Shown: piece by piece, positions 13,079 to 24,354 of the stretch
How the letters are laid out: each line of letters starts with the position of its first letter
Numbering within the stretch: the stretch's first letter is position 1
NCBI GenBank assembly: GCA_036898135.1
Contig: CM072511.1
Location: 79,240,762-79,304,761, forward strand
Length of the DNA: 64,000 bases
Reading direction: 5' to 3'
Source of the DNA: Oncomelania hupensis
Taxonomy: Eukaryota > Mollusca > Gastropoda > Littorinimorpha > Pomatiopsidae
Program-made: the position numbers and the translations under genes
The notes under the pieces: generated by a model
What the model saw: the letters and a program-made list of their open reading frames with translations, nothing else
Told to the model about the DNA's origin: nothing
Databases searched by the model: none

Positions 13079-14732
13079 TGTGACGTGGGGTTTTATTGTT
13101 GCTGGGCTCTGCACACTGGAATGCTGTAACCCTCCCGTCTTATTCTTTGGGGACCGCTAGTGAGTCAACCGGTGAATTACTTCAATACATTTATTTGTTT
13201 AGCTCGGTCTGTGTTAAGGCTGGGGTACAGAGATAGAAAAATGGTAAAAGATCACTGTCACAATAGCTTTCACACGGCTATGAATCATATGTAGTCCAGC
13301 CACTTGATAACAGTAAAAATCACACATTTATTTCTTCTACTCTATACATGATCTTCGATGTACGAAACTAACTTAAAAGTTCAAATGTCAATGCGAATGG
13401 TTCGCTCGCCGATAGGTCTAGGCAGCTACTTTCTCATCATCGGGCACTGGATACTTTCTGCCCTAGTGACCAGATCTTGACGAGTGGACTGCTGTGGTCC
13501 TGTTCATACAGAATTTTAGTGCACAGTTTCTTGTTGCACTTAACTGTGGGGTTGAAGCGCTGCGTTGAGGTCGCTTCTACGACATGCTGTGTTGTCGTCA
13601 CTTGTGTTCGACGGGTGGGCTATCTGCGCACAATGCTGTAGATGCCTCGGCAGCCAACTGTACGCATTGACGTGGTTGTTGTCGTTTGCTGAGTTGGGCT
13701 CACGATATACCGCCTACTCGTCTGTAACATATGAGACGAAATTCTGCACAACCCTGTATAATAGGTCTGTGCAGAGCGTCTCACTGAAAGCCAAAGTAGC
13801 CCTCAGTGATAGCTCCACATCTCTATACATAAGCGACGAACATTCTGCTAAGTCTGTGTAGAGCATCTCACTGAAAGCCAAAGTAGCCCTCAGTGATAGC
13901 TCCACATCTCTATACATAAGTGACGAACATTCTGCTAAGTCGGTGGTCCACTGGAATTTCCACTCTAATTTCCTATACATACGTAAATATAAATCGTGGC
14001 TAACTATACACATAGAGAAATAATAATTTTATAAACATTCTCGGGTACAGCCCCTGGTCTGCATGCATACATATAGGTTAAACAACAGTGGGTCCGTCAG
14101 GGATACAACATGGCGTCGACCGGTCATGCTTGCCTCGTGGTCGGATTCTTCCACGTGGTAACGCAAAGTCGGACTAACAATTCATTCTGTGCATAGCAAA
14201 TTTCACAAACATAATTCAACAATAATATAAATACATCACGATGAAACAAAAGTATGTTCATTTACCTGTTTGACAATGTCAGGCCGTGGCTACTTGATTG
14301 AATTCGAATATTCAACAAGTACTGCTTCCCTGGTCTATCAGTGGATAGATTTCTGCTAGGAAGTAGCTGTGTACTGCCTTAAGCTTTCAACACAAATGAC
14401 CCTCTACATAGCCTTGGCATACCCAGTCAGAACTGGTTCTACCTACCGAGGCTGTGTTCTGATAGGCTGAAGAAATCTGAGTGGTTGTATAATTCAAAGC
14501 CTTCTACCGAGGCTGTGTTCTGATAGGCTGAAGAAATCTGAGTGGTTGTATAATTCAAAGCCTTCTACCGTCAGCTGCGATGATGTCACTATCTACGCGG
14601 GCGTCAGGCTACAACTGTGTTACGCATGATCACTTCTGTCGTCTGCTAGAGACTAACAGTAACCTTCTAAGTCTAACTGACTAAACAAGCAAAATCTCAA
14701 AGTGTGCAGGGTAAACAGGTCCTCTTGTTACA
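13079..14732 (-). mobile_element. Solo LTR (copy A, reverse)
   Basis: Bounded by TGTGACG at the left and TTGTTACA at the right, and flanked on both sides by the 5-bp direct repeat GTTTG (13,074-13,078 and 14,733-14,737). TG...CA ends and a 5-bp target duplication are the signature of an integrated LTR, as in Ty3/Gypsy elements. The same sequence recurs at copies B, C and D. Two internal tandem duplications are private to this copy: 87 bp (13,765-13,851 and 13,852-13,938) and 61 bp (14,443-14,503 and 14,504-14,564). No gag-pol coding sequence accompanies it. A non-autonomous element with short inverted ends is the alternative. Confidence 0.85.
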
Positions 14733-14737
14733 GTTTG

Positions 14738-15176
14738 TATGTATGTATGTTAGACAAAAGATCATAAATTAATGAGCTTCTTTGAAGCTGTGTTGTATTA
14801 AGTGCATATTGTCTCCTGCTGGCATTTAACAAGTACATATAACACTGTCAGGGGATATCCAATGCTTGTTAAACACCAAAGCAAATATCAATCTTGAAAG
14901 CACCCTATCGACAACTCAACAATATTCTAGGCATATGATAAGAGGTTGCAAGAAAATTCAACACATTTGAATGAAATAATGGTGGCGCTAATGCTGATGT
15001 AGCAGTTTCGTTGATCATACACATACAACACACATATACACACATTCATTCGCACGCATGCACGCACACACACAAATATACACACATATTCGAGCGCGCG
15101 CGCACACACACACAGACACAAACACACGACACACACGGACACACCCACACACACACACACGTACACACACACACGT
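14738..15176. other. Spacer between LTRs, with CA-rich tract
   Basis: Contains a short GTAT patch (14,737-14,751) and an interrupted CA-rich tract at about 15,010-15,176. No coding signal. The forward LTR inserted into the CA tract. Confidence 0.7.
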
Positions 15177-15181
15177 CACAC

Positions 15182-16663
15182 TGTAACAAGAGCCTAGCTT
15201 TAAAACACAGCCCGATAGCTTTTGCCTTGTTTAGTCAGTGTAAACTTAGAAGGTTGATGTTAGTCTGTAGCATACGATAGAAGTATAACTGATATGTACT
15301 ACACTCTGCTAGCTTGACGCGAGCGCAGTAGTGACATCATTGCAGCTTACGAATAGAGCCTAATTTACAGCCAATCAGAACACAGGAAGATTAGGTAGAC
15401 CAGTTCTGCCTGGTTAGACAGAGGCTAGGTAGAAGAGTCATTCTGCGTTCAAACGGCGAGCAGTACACAACTATGCTCTGACAGAAATCTCTCCACTGAC
15501 AGACTAGGGAAGCAGGACTTGTTGAAAATTCGAATCAATAAAGTTAGCCACGGCCTGACATTGTCAAAAAGGTAAATGAACATACGTTTGTTTCATCGTG
15601 ATGTATTGATTATTGATGAATTATGTTTGTGAAATTTGCTATGCTTAGAATTGAATTTTCAGTCCAACGTTGCGTGACCACGTGGCGAACACGACCGGGT
15701 TTGACGCCATGTTGTATTCCATACGGACCCACTGTTGTTTAACCTATATGTATGCTTGCAGACCAGTGGCTGTACCAGAGAATGTGTATCATATTAATTA
15801 TTTCTCTATGTGTATAGTTAGCCATGATTTATATTTATATTTGTATAGGAAATTAGAGTGGAGATTCCAGTGGACCACGGACTTAGCAGAATGTTCGTCG
15901 CTTATATATAGAGATGTGGAGTTAATCACTGAGGGCTACTTCAGCCTTCAGTGAAACGCTCTGCACACACCTATTATACAGGGTTGTGCAGAATTTCGTC
16001 TCTTTTATATGTTACAGACGAGCAGGCATCGTATCGTGAGCCCAACCAAGCGAAAGACAAGAACAAGTCGTCGCTGAACGTTGGCTGCCGAGGCATCTAG
16101 AGCAATGCGCGAAGATAGCCCACCCGTCTAGCAGCAGAATCCACCACAACACAGCTTATCAAGGAAGCAACCACAACACAGCTCATCGAATTATCAGTTA
16201 AGTGCCTATCGAAACCGTGCACCAAACTGGTATCAAAGGACCACAGTAGTCCACTCTTACATAACTCTGACCATTAGGGCAGAAAGTATCCAGTGCCCGA
16301 TGATGATAAAGTAGCTGCCTAGAACTATCAACAGTGAACCATTCGAATTGACATTTGAACTTTTAAGTTAGTATCGTACTTCGCAGATCGTGTATAGAGT
16401 AGAGGAAATAAATGTGTGATATTTACTGTTATCAAGTGGCTGGACTACCTATGTTTCATAACTGTGTGAGAGCTAGTGTGACAGTGATCTTTTACCATTT
16501 TTCTTTCTATCTCTGTACCCCAGCCTAAACACAGACCGAGCTAAACAAATAAATGTATTAAGTTAAGTCACAGGGAGATTACTAGCGATCCCCATCGACA
16601 ATAGACGGGTGGGTAATAGCATTCCATTGTGCAGAGCCCAGCAACAATAGACCCACCGTCACA
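15182..16663 (+). mobile_element. Solo LTR (copy B, forward)
   Basis: Runs from TGTAACAAG to ACCGTCACA, 1,482 bp, flanked by CACAC at 15,177-15,181 and 16,664-16,668; because the target is CA-rich, this duplication is weaker evidence than those of the other copies. Almost the whole length pairs with copy A read in reverse. Two AATAAA signals (16,407 and 16,548) lie near the 3' end, consistent with an LTR polyadenylation region. No open frame longer than about 95 codons; none looks coding. Confidence 0.85.
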
Positions 16664-16668
16664 CACAC

Positions 16669-17421
16669 ACACGCCCGCACACACAAACACCCTCACACAC
16701 AAACGTACACTCACAACAGTGGATATTGGTTTGAAAATAACTTAGAATATAGTTTAAGGCTAAGTTCCCCCTGCCCGTCTCGTGTGTATTGATATTCCAA
16801 TTATTTCAAATACGCCCATGACCTCATTAAGCTAAATTTTTATTTGTTCTTCCTCAGTCGTATATATCAATATCTTACAATCCAATATTATTTTGCTGCT
16901 GCTGCTGATAATGATGATGAGATGGCGACGATGATGACGATGCTGCTGCTGCTGATGATAATGATTAGGGGGAGGGGGGGGGAGAAGCAATGGTAGTACT
17001 ATCAAATCCACTGCTGACTTGTACTGCGGACAGTAACTCAAGGCTAGTATAGAAACGCTCGGGACATTCTATAAAACTTGTATTGCCTCAACAATTCCAC
17101 TGAAGGCTTCACTCTAAAAATTATGGCTACTCTAACTGCATTAACATTGATGTCGGTGGTTTAACGAAGATTTTCCAATGACATTGCATTATGACCCAAG
17201 GATGAACACAGTCTTCGACAAATATAACAGGTGAACATGTTCAAGTAGTATAACATGCATCCAATTTTCACTATCGTCATTCATCGATGTTCGAAAATCA
17301 CAGCGAAGCCATAATAGTTAGCCGATCTTATAAGTAGGTTAGGGTAGGTTAGATTAGATTAAGTTAAGTTATTCACTTTAATATAGCATTTTACCAGCTC
17401 AAGAGCTGATGGCGTCAGTAT
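16669..17421. other. No gene; (CTG)/(GAT) patch
   Basis: Mostly unique-looking. Interrupted CTG and GAT repeats at about 16,893-16,966 are followed by a G-rich patch. Just before the next element is a GGTTAG-rich stretch (17,338-17,372). Confidence 0.5.
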
Positions 17422-17585
17422 GGCGGCCTACTAGCGCCAAAACATGATAATGACAAATATTATGGGATAATTACAAGCATGAGATAATTACAAGTAGTAA
17501 GGGATAATTACAATTATCATTGAAACATTACAAATGTCTTCGCGTGATCCTTTTTAATTTTCAGTTTTGGCTCTAGCAATCCGTC
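17422..17585. mobile_element. Short inverted-repeat element (MITE-like), copy 1
   Basis: Left end GGCGGCCTACTAGCGCCAAAAC (17,422-17,443; the inner CTAGCGCCAAAAC is the conserved part) pairs with the right end GTTTTGGCTCTAGCAATCC (17,564 on). The 165-bp body is AT-rich with repeated GATAATTACAA phrases. Size, terminal inverted repeats and lack of coding fit a MITE. I could not define a target duplication. Confidence 0.65.
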
Positions 17586-17586
17586 T

Positions 17587-18117
17587 GGATCCTGGACCCT
17601 GGAGCATCACAACCAAATTGACTACATCATGGTCAAGACACGCTTCAGATCAAGTATCAACACTGGCAGTACATGCACTTTTCCAGGAGCAGATATCGGA
17701 AGTGACCACAATCTCGTGATGCTGTCCTTCCGGCTCCACTTGAAGAGAGTAAACACACCAACGTGCACCAGACTGAAGTTCGACCTGGACAAACTGCAAG
17801 ACCCGAAGGTGGCAGAAATATTACAAGCCACAATTGGAGGGAAATTTGCACCATTGCTCATTTTGGGAGCTGGTGAAGTAGATGTCAACACCATGACCAC
17901 CAACTTCAGCTCAGCTGTGACAGATGCCGCCACTGAGACGAAACCGTGGATCACACCTGAACTTTTGGACCTGTGTGATAAACGAAGAGAGATAAAAAGG
18001 AAAAGGAACACCTCACAAGGAGCTGATGCCTGCCGAAACATCAACAATGACATCCGAAAAGGCATGCGCACGGCAAAGGAGAACTGGACAGAAAAACAAT
18101 GCCAGGAAATTCTGTAA
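17587..18117 (+). pseudogene. RTE-like LINE fragment: endonuclease C-terminus and linker
   Basis: An open frame reads across this stretch. It contains NQIDYIM and, about 35 residues on, GADIGSDHNLV, the C-terminal SDH motif of apurinic-type LINE endonucleases; then WITPELLDLCDKRREIKRK and KENWTEKQCQEI, the linker seen in LINEs annotated as craniofacial-development-protein-2-like. Catalytic N-terminal motifs and the reverse transcriptase are missing: the frame starts at the edge of a MITE-like end and stops at 18,115-18,117, where another MITE-like end begins. Continuations of the same family occur at 20.4 and 41.9 kb. Confidence 0.85.
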
Positions 18118-18768
18118 GGCGGCTTACTAGTGCCAAAACCTGCTTTTACAGATACTTGATAATGGTAATGGTAATCCGCGCTTTGAGCCTGAATGATTTG
18201 GGGTAAGGCGCGTATAGCATCCTGTATTATTATTATTATTATTAATTAACATGTGTTCTGTGTAATTCACAGATGTACCGGTAATTCACAGTGTTAATTT
18301 CTAGTTTTGACCACGCTTTAGTAGCGCCCAAAACTACAGTTTGCAGTGAACAGTGCCTGCGCATGAGCATCGCGCATCGGACCGCGCATGCGAATCAGCA
18401 TTAAATTGCGGTTAAAAATATATATTATTGACGTAAATAATGATATACTAAAACAGACAAGAAGCATGTAATTTTGCTTACCGTTTTCATGAACAGTGTC
18501 TTCCATTGCACAAGTTTGCAGCGTGGTGAAAGAACGGGTGTTCGGAAGTCTATGCTGATTGGTCACTATATATTGCGCATGCGTATATGGACAGCACGGT
18601 TGAGACAAAAACGAACACCTTCAAGTCCCCTGTACGCACCAGTGTCCGGGGACGTTAATCTACAAACGAAAACGAACAGTTCCGTGGGACACGGCATATT
18701 TACAATTACCACGTAAAATGTGTAATTATCAGATGAAAATTACGATTTTCGAATTTGTCTCATTTCCA
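18118..18768. repeat. Fragments of the same MITE-like family plus a SINE 3' end
   Basis: CTTACTAGTGCCAAAAC (18,123) and TTTAGTAGCGCCCAAAAC (18,318) are further copies of the terminal repeat. Between them lies a retroposon 3' end, CGCGCTTTGAGCCTGA to GGCGCGTATAGCATCC (18,177-18,222), with an (ATT)n tail to about 18,243; the same end is at 55.5 and 56.35 kb. A GC-rich patch with repeated GCGCATG (18,358-18,392) is unexplained. Confidence 0.55.
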
Positions 18769-19111
18769 GACGGATTGCTTGAGCCAAAACTGAAAATTTA
18801 ACATGATAACGCAAAGATATTTGTAATTTTTATTAAGAATTGTAATTATCTCATAATGAATGTAACTAATTAACATTGTGGATTATCAGTATAGCTCTGT
18901 AAATTACACAGATCCTATTCTATCCTGTTCCGTAACTCGGAGGTCGTAGGGGCACCACAGATGATCGTTTAACCAGCGCACTCCATCTTTCCCTGTCCTT
19001 AGCGACCCTCTTGAAAAAATGATTATATGAAAAAAAAATACACAGAACACGCGTTAATTTCAAGTATCTCGTGATACTGGTAATTCTGGGTTTTGGCTCT
19101 AATAGACCGTC
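18769..19111. mobile_element. Short inverted-repeat element (MITE-like), with nested LINE end
   Basis: Ends GACGGATTGCTTGAGCCAAA (18,769) and TTTTGGCTCTAATAGACCGTC (19,091-19,111) are inverted copies of each other and of the ends at 17.4 kb. The body carries TGTAATTATC and GTAATTTT phrases and is interrupted by a LINE 3' end at about 18,918-19,015. Confidence 0.6.
18918..19015 (-). mobile_element. RTE-like LINE extreme 3' end
   Basis: Starts with TATTCTATCCTGTTCCGTAA, a decayed (TATCC)n tail, and continues with GAGGTCGTAGGGGCACCACA, then CGTTTAACCAGCGCACTCCA. The same order occurs at 20,395-20,490, so this is a severely 5'-truncated copy of that family. Confidence 0.8.
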
Positions 19112-19347
19112 ATACGCTGGCCGATACAGGATCTAACTTAAACCGCCTGAGGCGCGCACTTGCAGCCTTTGGGCGCATAGCCTAACGCCCAGACGACTGA
19201 GCACAATCCTGGGCGACCGGGGATGAGGTGAAGGGACCTAGTGCATGCTGAGTGTACTCGTGTAGCCGGCACTCACACGTCTAGGACATGACCGTTAGGA
19301 CCTTTAAAAGTCCATGCGATGGAATGCATACATGCACAGACTAGACA
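19104..19347 (-). mobile_element. SINE-like dispersed repeat, family A, copy 2
   Basis: Reverse-orientation copy sharing GCTGGCCGATACAGGATCTAA (19,115), GGGACCTAGTGCATGCTG (19,234) and GTGTAGCCGGCACTCAC (19,260) with the copies at 5.9, 39.6 and 62.5 kb. The GCG-TATATAA 3' end is missing here and its place is taken by the MITE-like end at 19,111. Confidence 0.7.
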
Positions 19348-19608
19348 GTAGTAGTAATGGACCCAGTAATATATCGCCATTCATAATTCATAAGTAATAT
19401 TCTGGACAGGAACGTAATGAAGAAAATCTGTTAATTTGGTTTGTTTAACCTCCTTCAAACTTCGTTAATTGTATTATGTAGTCTCAATTCTGACCTCGAA
19501 ACCGTCCCCTGCCCTCTCTGTCAAATCTACAGGCTACCAACTTTGATGAAGGCAGAAAACGGTAGCAGAAAAAAACCAACAACGTGATGCTCTGAATGCT
19601 TTGCTAGC

Positions 19609-19694
19609 ACACTGCGTACCTGAGACAGACTAGCCGAGGTTTACGTTCCCTTGTCCACTTGTGAGGTACTCGGCGGGTCTCACCTACGCAGTGT
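19609..19694 (+). repeat. Dispersed long-hairpin element, copy 2
   Basis: Left arm ACACTGCGTA, TGAGAC, CTAGCCGAG (19,609-19,637) pairs with right arm CTCGGC, GGTCTCA, TACGCAGTGT (19,669-19,694), interrupted only by a short bulge. The loop GTTTACGTTCCCTTGTCCAC is close to that of copies 1 and 3. Just downstream TCTGAGGTTTACTTGCCAGT (19,699) looks like a partial loop repeat. Confidence 0.75.
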
Positions 19695-20394
19695 GTGTCT
19701 GAGGTTTACTTGCCAGTCTGCACGTGTCTGTCGTGGGAAAAGTTGGGTAATTTGCACAGGGAGACAGGCGTAAGATCATTGCACTATGCACCACACAGAA
19801 TAAAGAAGACCCAGTAGAGACAAATCTGACCTACGCATCATCATCGTCATCATCATTACCACCACCACTATCACCACCACCACTATAAAAAAGGAATTTA
19901 AATGCTTCACAACTAGGTGAAGGCAGGCCTAGAAGCATTTCATTAGTCAAAGTGACAGGACCTTGGCCTTTATTTACTTTAGCTTCCTTATGTTGGTTTG
20001 CAAACTCTAAAGTCCAACACGAGCAGTGGCGAATGTCCTCCCTCCTTGGGCTTCAAGATAACCCTCAAACTTCTCACCACAACCCACACCCAACCAAACG
20101 GATAACACACACACACACACACACGCATACACAATCACCGACTTTTGTCTTTTTCTAGTTATGTCTTCTTCTTGACGGCTGAAATCCTTAAATCCTGCTA
20201 GGTATCTTCACCTGAGTCCTTAAATACCGTCTCCAGCTTTTTCTCCATCCTAGGCAGGCACAAACAGCCCGACCATGGTAGAGAACGGAGGCTCAAGGTA
20301 AAGAACTCCCCTTTTAAAAACAAAAATTGTTTGTCGCATGCACTGAGTGTAGCTGTGAACAAATCACTTTGGTGTGTACACAAAAACTATCCTA
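19695..20394. other. No gene; CAT/ACC and CA patches
   Basis: Interrupted CATCAT and CCACCA repeats at about 19,839-19,885 and a CA run at about 20,105-20,123. Nothing else recognised. Confidence 0.5.
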
Positions 20395-21430
20395 TCTTAT
20401 CCTATCCTATCCCATAACTTGAAGGTCGTTGGGGCACCACAGAAGATCGTTTAACCAGCGTATTCCACCTTTCTCTGTTCTCAGCAACCCTCATGGCTTC
20501 GCTCAGGGTCAAGTCAGTCCATTGTTGAATGTTGTGCTCCCACCTCTTTTTCTGCCCCCATCTTCTTCTGCCTCCTTGCAACGTGCCTTGCAGGATGGTC
20601 TTTGCAAGGCCTGATGCTCTGATGACGTGGCCATACCTTCGAAGTTTCCCTTTCTTCACCACTGTGAGCGTGTCATCGTGTTGTCCAATGTCGTGTGTAA
20701 TGGTCTGTCGGACTTCGTCGTAGGTGATGTGCTGGGTATAGGAAATGCCCAGAGGTCTTCTGTAGCACCTCGTCTCCATGCCTTGTATTCTTCGTAGTAG
20801 ATCTGCTGTGAGGGTCCATGTTTTGCAAGCGTATAGGAAGATGGAGATTACAAGGGAATGCAGCAGCCTTACCTTGGAATGTAGACTGATGGTCCTGTCT
20901 TTCCAAATGGACTTCAACCTTGTCAGGGCAGCAATTGTTTGTGCGATCTTGGAGAGGACTTCCTGTCGGGACCCATTGTCTCTTATAAAATGGCTCCTAA
21001 ATATTTGAAGCTATGCACTGTGTTGAGAGTTTGGCCTTGGATTTTGATGTCCATGTTGATGCCATTGGTGTTGTTGGTCATCATTTTGGCGTTCTCCTGC
21101 ACTTATTTCCATTCCATAGGTTCTGGAGGTGGTGTCAAGCTTCTGTACCAGCTATTCAAGTTCTTGTTCCTCTCCAGCCAACCCATCAATGCCATCCGCA
21201 AAACAGAGGTTGGAGATTGCCCTATGCCTTATGCTGACTGTGCCTTCGTGATCTTCAAGGACATCTGACATGACGCGCTCTAGGAAGATGTTGAAGAGTG
21301 TTGGAGATAACACCGATTGCGCTATTGTGGAGGACTGCACTGGTAAAGACTTTTGATGACTTCGATAATTTTAGGGCTGATTTTGTACACTCTCATGGTT
21401 GCCCATAGGGCTGCATGCCAGACTCGGTCA
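20395..21430 (-). pseudogene. RTE-like LINE, reverse transcriptase C-terminal half with (GGATA)n tail
   Basis: Reading minus from 21,430, the frames give DRVWHAALW, then LSPTLFNIFLERVMSD, then NLCFADGIDGLAGEEQELE, a palm motif in which the second catalytic Asp of FADD is Gly. A 171-residue frame (20,917-20,402) then gives LHSLVISIFLYACKTWTLTA, GKLRRYGHVIRASGLAKTIL and a C-terminus ending in RSSVVPQRPSSYGIG. The frames do not join, so several frameshifts are present. The tail after the stop is a short (GGATA)n on the minus strand. The 5' part is missing and the break meets a minisatellite. Confidence 0.9.
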
Positions 21431-21870
21431 AGACCAATACGCCGAGACATTAGAATTTAGTGTATATGTTACCGGCAATGTGTGAAATCCCGGTAAAAAT
21501 ACCTGATGGTGCATTCTATACTTTATCTAGGCATTCAATCTAGTCATTCTATAGAATGCCGGATTTCACACACTGCCGGTAGCATATAGACAAATACCCG
21601 AAGACCATACACATTGGTGTGCAGACCAATACATCAAGACCTTACAATCTAGTATGTAGACAAGTACACCCAACTGACCTTTACAATTTGGTCTGCACAT
21701 ATAAACACGATGACTTTACCGACAAATACACGAAGAGTTAACAATTTGGTATGCAGACAAATACAAATACACCAAGACTTTCCAATTTGGCGTGCAGACC
21801 TTACAATTTCATGTGTAGGCAACATTAATACACGAGGAAACTATCATTTGGTGTGTAGGGGTGGGGAGGG
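21428..21870. repeat. Decayed minisatellite, unit about 37-40 bp
   Basis: The unit is roughly CAGACAAATACACCAAGAC, then TTACAATTTGGTGTG. Copies are visible at 21,431, 21,587, 21,624, 21,658, 21,718, 21,753, 21,795 and 21,835. The first is cut in two by a foldback element. Confidence 0.7.
21460..21591. mobile_element. Foldback / MITE-like hairpin element, 132 bp
   Basis: Arms 21,460-21,493 and 21,559-21,591 pair at about 31 of 33 positions; the core of each is TACCGGCARTGTGTGAAATC. A second inverted pair, GCATTCTATA and TATAGAATGC, lies inside. It interrupts a minisatellite unit at TAGTGTA/TATAGAC, consistent with insertion into a TA-rich target. Confidence 0.75.
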
Positions 21871-22967
21871 AGGCAAACACAATCTTGTCCCAATTGTGGG
21901 AAAAACTCTTGTTTACAGATGAATAAGAGAACATTTATTATATTTATGCGTTCGAAGGAGTTAAAAAAATGATATTTTATTGCAAGTGGACAATATGGCG
22001 TTATAAGAAAGTTTGTTATTTAAAACCAATCACTCCAGTCAAAATACATTATTTTCCAAAGCATGATTGTACAGTAGCTCGGTTTATTTGATTTTTATTT
22101 TATTTATTTATTTATTATTATCATTATTTTAAATTTAATATGGTGTGTGTGCGTGTACGTGCGGGAATGCGTGCGAGTGTGCGTCTTATCATTTCGATGA
22201 AGAAGACGTTAATAAAACCACCGACCAACCATGGTAACATCCATCTCGGTGCCTAATTACATTTAATTTCAAACAGTGAGAATAACCACTTGCAAAAACA
22301 ACGTCAGAGCAATCACAACACATTTCATGTCATGTCACCACTGCCTCTCGTCTTGTGACGTCACTAGTTTCTTCAAGGTCAGGGCAGGTCAAAAAGGTCA
22401 AAGGTGAGCGTTCATAAGGCTCGTGACAGACGCGTCCAGGCTGATGTCAAATCACGTCGTGTCTCGTCCAAAGTTGCCACGGCTGAGAAGTGTACGTGAG
22501 AAGACAGGGGAAATGATTTGTTAAACACACAGTCAAGAAGTCGCACATGCAAGGAATACCAAATAAAAAGATGAACGGGGGTAGCGATAAAGATGAAAAA
22601 AAGTCGTGTGGATATCTGCATTAAGTACACTCAAAATGCCAACCGTAAGAGCGTTTGTGTCAACATAGATAAACAATGAAGGTTTGTTTCCATTGAGCAG
22701 CTCTTCAAGTTGGTAAGAGCGCTATATAAGAAAAATTAATGGCACAACACAGAACAATACAAACATCTGTATATTCTCAAGACATGTTGTATTCGTCAGA
22801 GAGATAAACTACAATTTGCACTAATTTCAGAAAGGTTATGGCCATAAACCGAGTCCAACGAGCCAACATCTTTAATATTTTGTCATTAAGTCGTAGTGGG
22901 ATTGGATCAGTGTACTATACAATAGCTTGCCCGCTTAAATGCTACTTTTACTGGTCCTGTACTAAAG

Positions 22968-22974
<7 letters not shown>
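21871..22974. other. No gene; SINE 3' remnant at about 22,690-22,735
   Basis: AT-rich sequence, with a TTTA patch (22,090-22,120) and a GTGTGCGTG patch. CTCTTCAAGTTGGTAAGAGC followed by GCGCTATATAAG (22,700-22,732) is the 3' end common to several SINEs in the window. Confidence 0.5.
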
Positions 22975-23011
<37 letters not shown>

Positions 23012-23013
23012 CA

Positions 23014-23068
<55 letters not shown>
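22975..23068. repeat. (CT)n microsatellite
   Basis: Two CT runs with a short interruption near 23,007-23,018. Confidence 0.97.
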
Positions 23069-23069
<1 letters not shown>

Positions 23070-23516
23070 AGGGAAGTGAGGTAACCTAAGAACAAGGCAA
23101 ACATGCCCAAGTACCTATTCTCTTGGTCTGGGTTCGAGGCCAAGGCATACGGCACGAGGGATTTAAACGTCTTGTTTGAAATGTGAACCCCGGGAGTTCA
23201 ACACACACTATAGCGCAACGCACACACAAGAATGAGGGTCAGAGGTGGAAAGACGAACAGGATGTGCAGAAGCGCACAAAAAATAAATAAATAAAACAAG
23301 ATAGCAAGCTATTTAATTGTATTTCCACACACACGCACACACACACGCGCACACACACACACAGAGCTGCAAAGCTGAATTTTTATTAGTGTTAATTTTC
23401 TGGGGTTGTTAGGCCTCGGTTGTAGCCCAAATAAACAAAATGACAACACGTTTGGCAACAAATTGACCAAAGCGACGTTATTTTTTGCGATAGAGCAAAT
23501 AATACTGAAAGCACGA
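23069..23516. other. No gene; CA tract at about 23,327-23,362
   Basis: Unremarkable apart from an interrupted CA repeat. Confidence 0.45.
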
Positions 23517-23652
23517 GAGGTTAGCCACTAACCCAGGTAATATTCATATGAAGTGTGGTCATAATCCATTCCATGGTTCTTGAGAATTCAGCGTGCAACG
23601 TTCGGACCGACAGACCAACAACTGGTTTTTGAATCCCGACTATTTCAAAGTA
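23517..23652 (+). repeat. Dispersed repeat, family C, copy 1
   Basis: AGGTTAGCCACTAACCCAGG, ATGAAGTGTGGTC, GCGTGCAACG, GACCGACAGACC and ATCCCGACTATTTCAAAG occur in this order here and again at 52,776-53,174, where a LINE end splits the copy. No coding. Similar mollusc repeats often end in (GACG)n-like runs; the class is uncertain. Confidence 0.7.
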
Positions 23653-24354
23653 TATCAAGTTAAGCAGGAAATGAAACACGCTTGCACCTGCATTTTCTTT
23701 GCTAAAAGGTTAGGTTTTGCTGAGTACTCAAACTTTTTCAAAGAGCTGCTCAAGAGCTGGACGAAAGCAAGATCTAACTAACTCAAACCGCCCAATGGCG
23801 CCAAATTGTAAGACGATGCGCATTGTCAAAATAAATAACGATATCGAAATACAGATGCAAAAATATTACTGTACGAATAGGAATGGAACGTGTGAGTTTT
23901 CGGACGCGTTTCGTTTGTTTCGTTTATTCTTTTCTTACGGGTGAAGCGAAACCTGTGAAACAGTGAATAAACAATCCATGCCCAGGTGTTATCTGTGTGA
24001 CGGTGGGTCTATTGTTGCTGGGCTCTGCATAATGGATTGCTATTACCCACTCGTCGTTCGTCTGCGGGGATCGGCTAGTAAATCACCCTATGACTAATCT
24101 TAATACATTTATAAGTTTGGCCCGGTCTGTGTTAGGATAGGATTACAGAGATAGGGAGAAAAGTGTAAAGATTCACTGACACACTAGCTCTCACACGGCT
24201 ATGAAACATAGGTAGTCCAGCCACCTGTTAACAGTATATATCACACATTTATTTTCTCTACTCTAAACAAAATCTTCTAATCACTATACTAACTTAAATG
24301 TCCAATTTTCACTTCGAGTAGTTCGCTCCTTGATAGGTCTATGCAGCTACTGTC

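Noticed and set aside
13079..16663. A single 3.6-kb foldback DNA transposon with 1.5-kb inverted arms
   Set aside because: Each arm has its own TG...CA ends and its own 5-bp duplication, so two separate LTR insertions explain it better.
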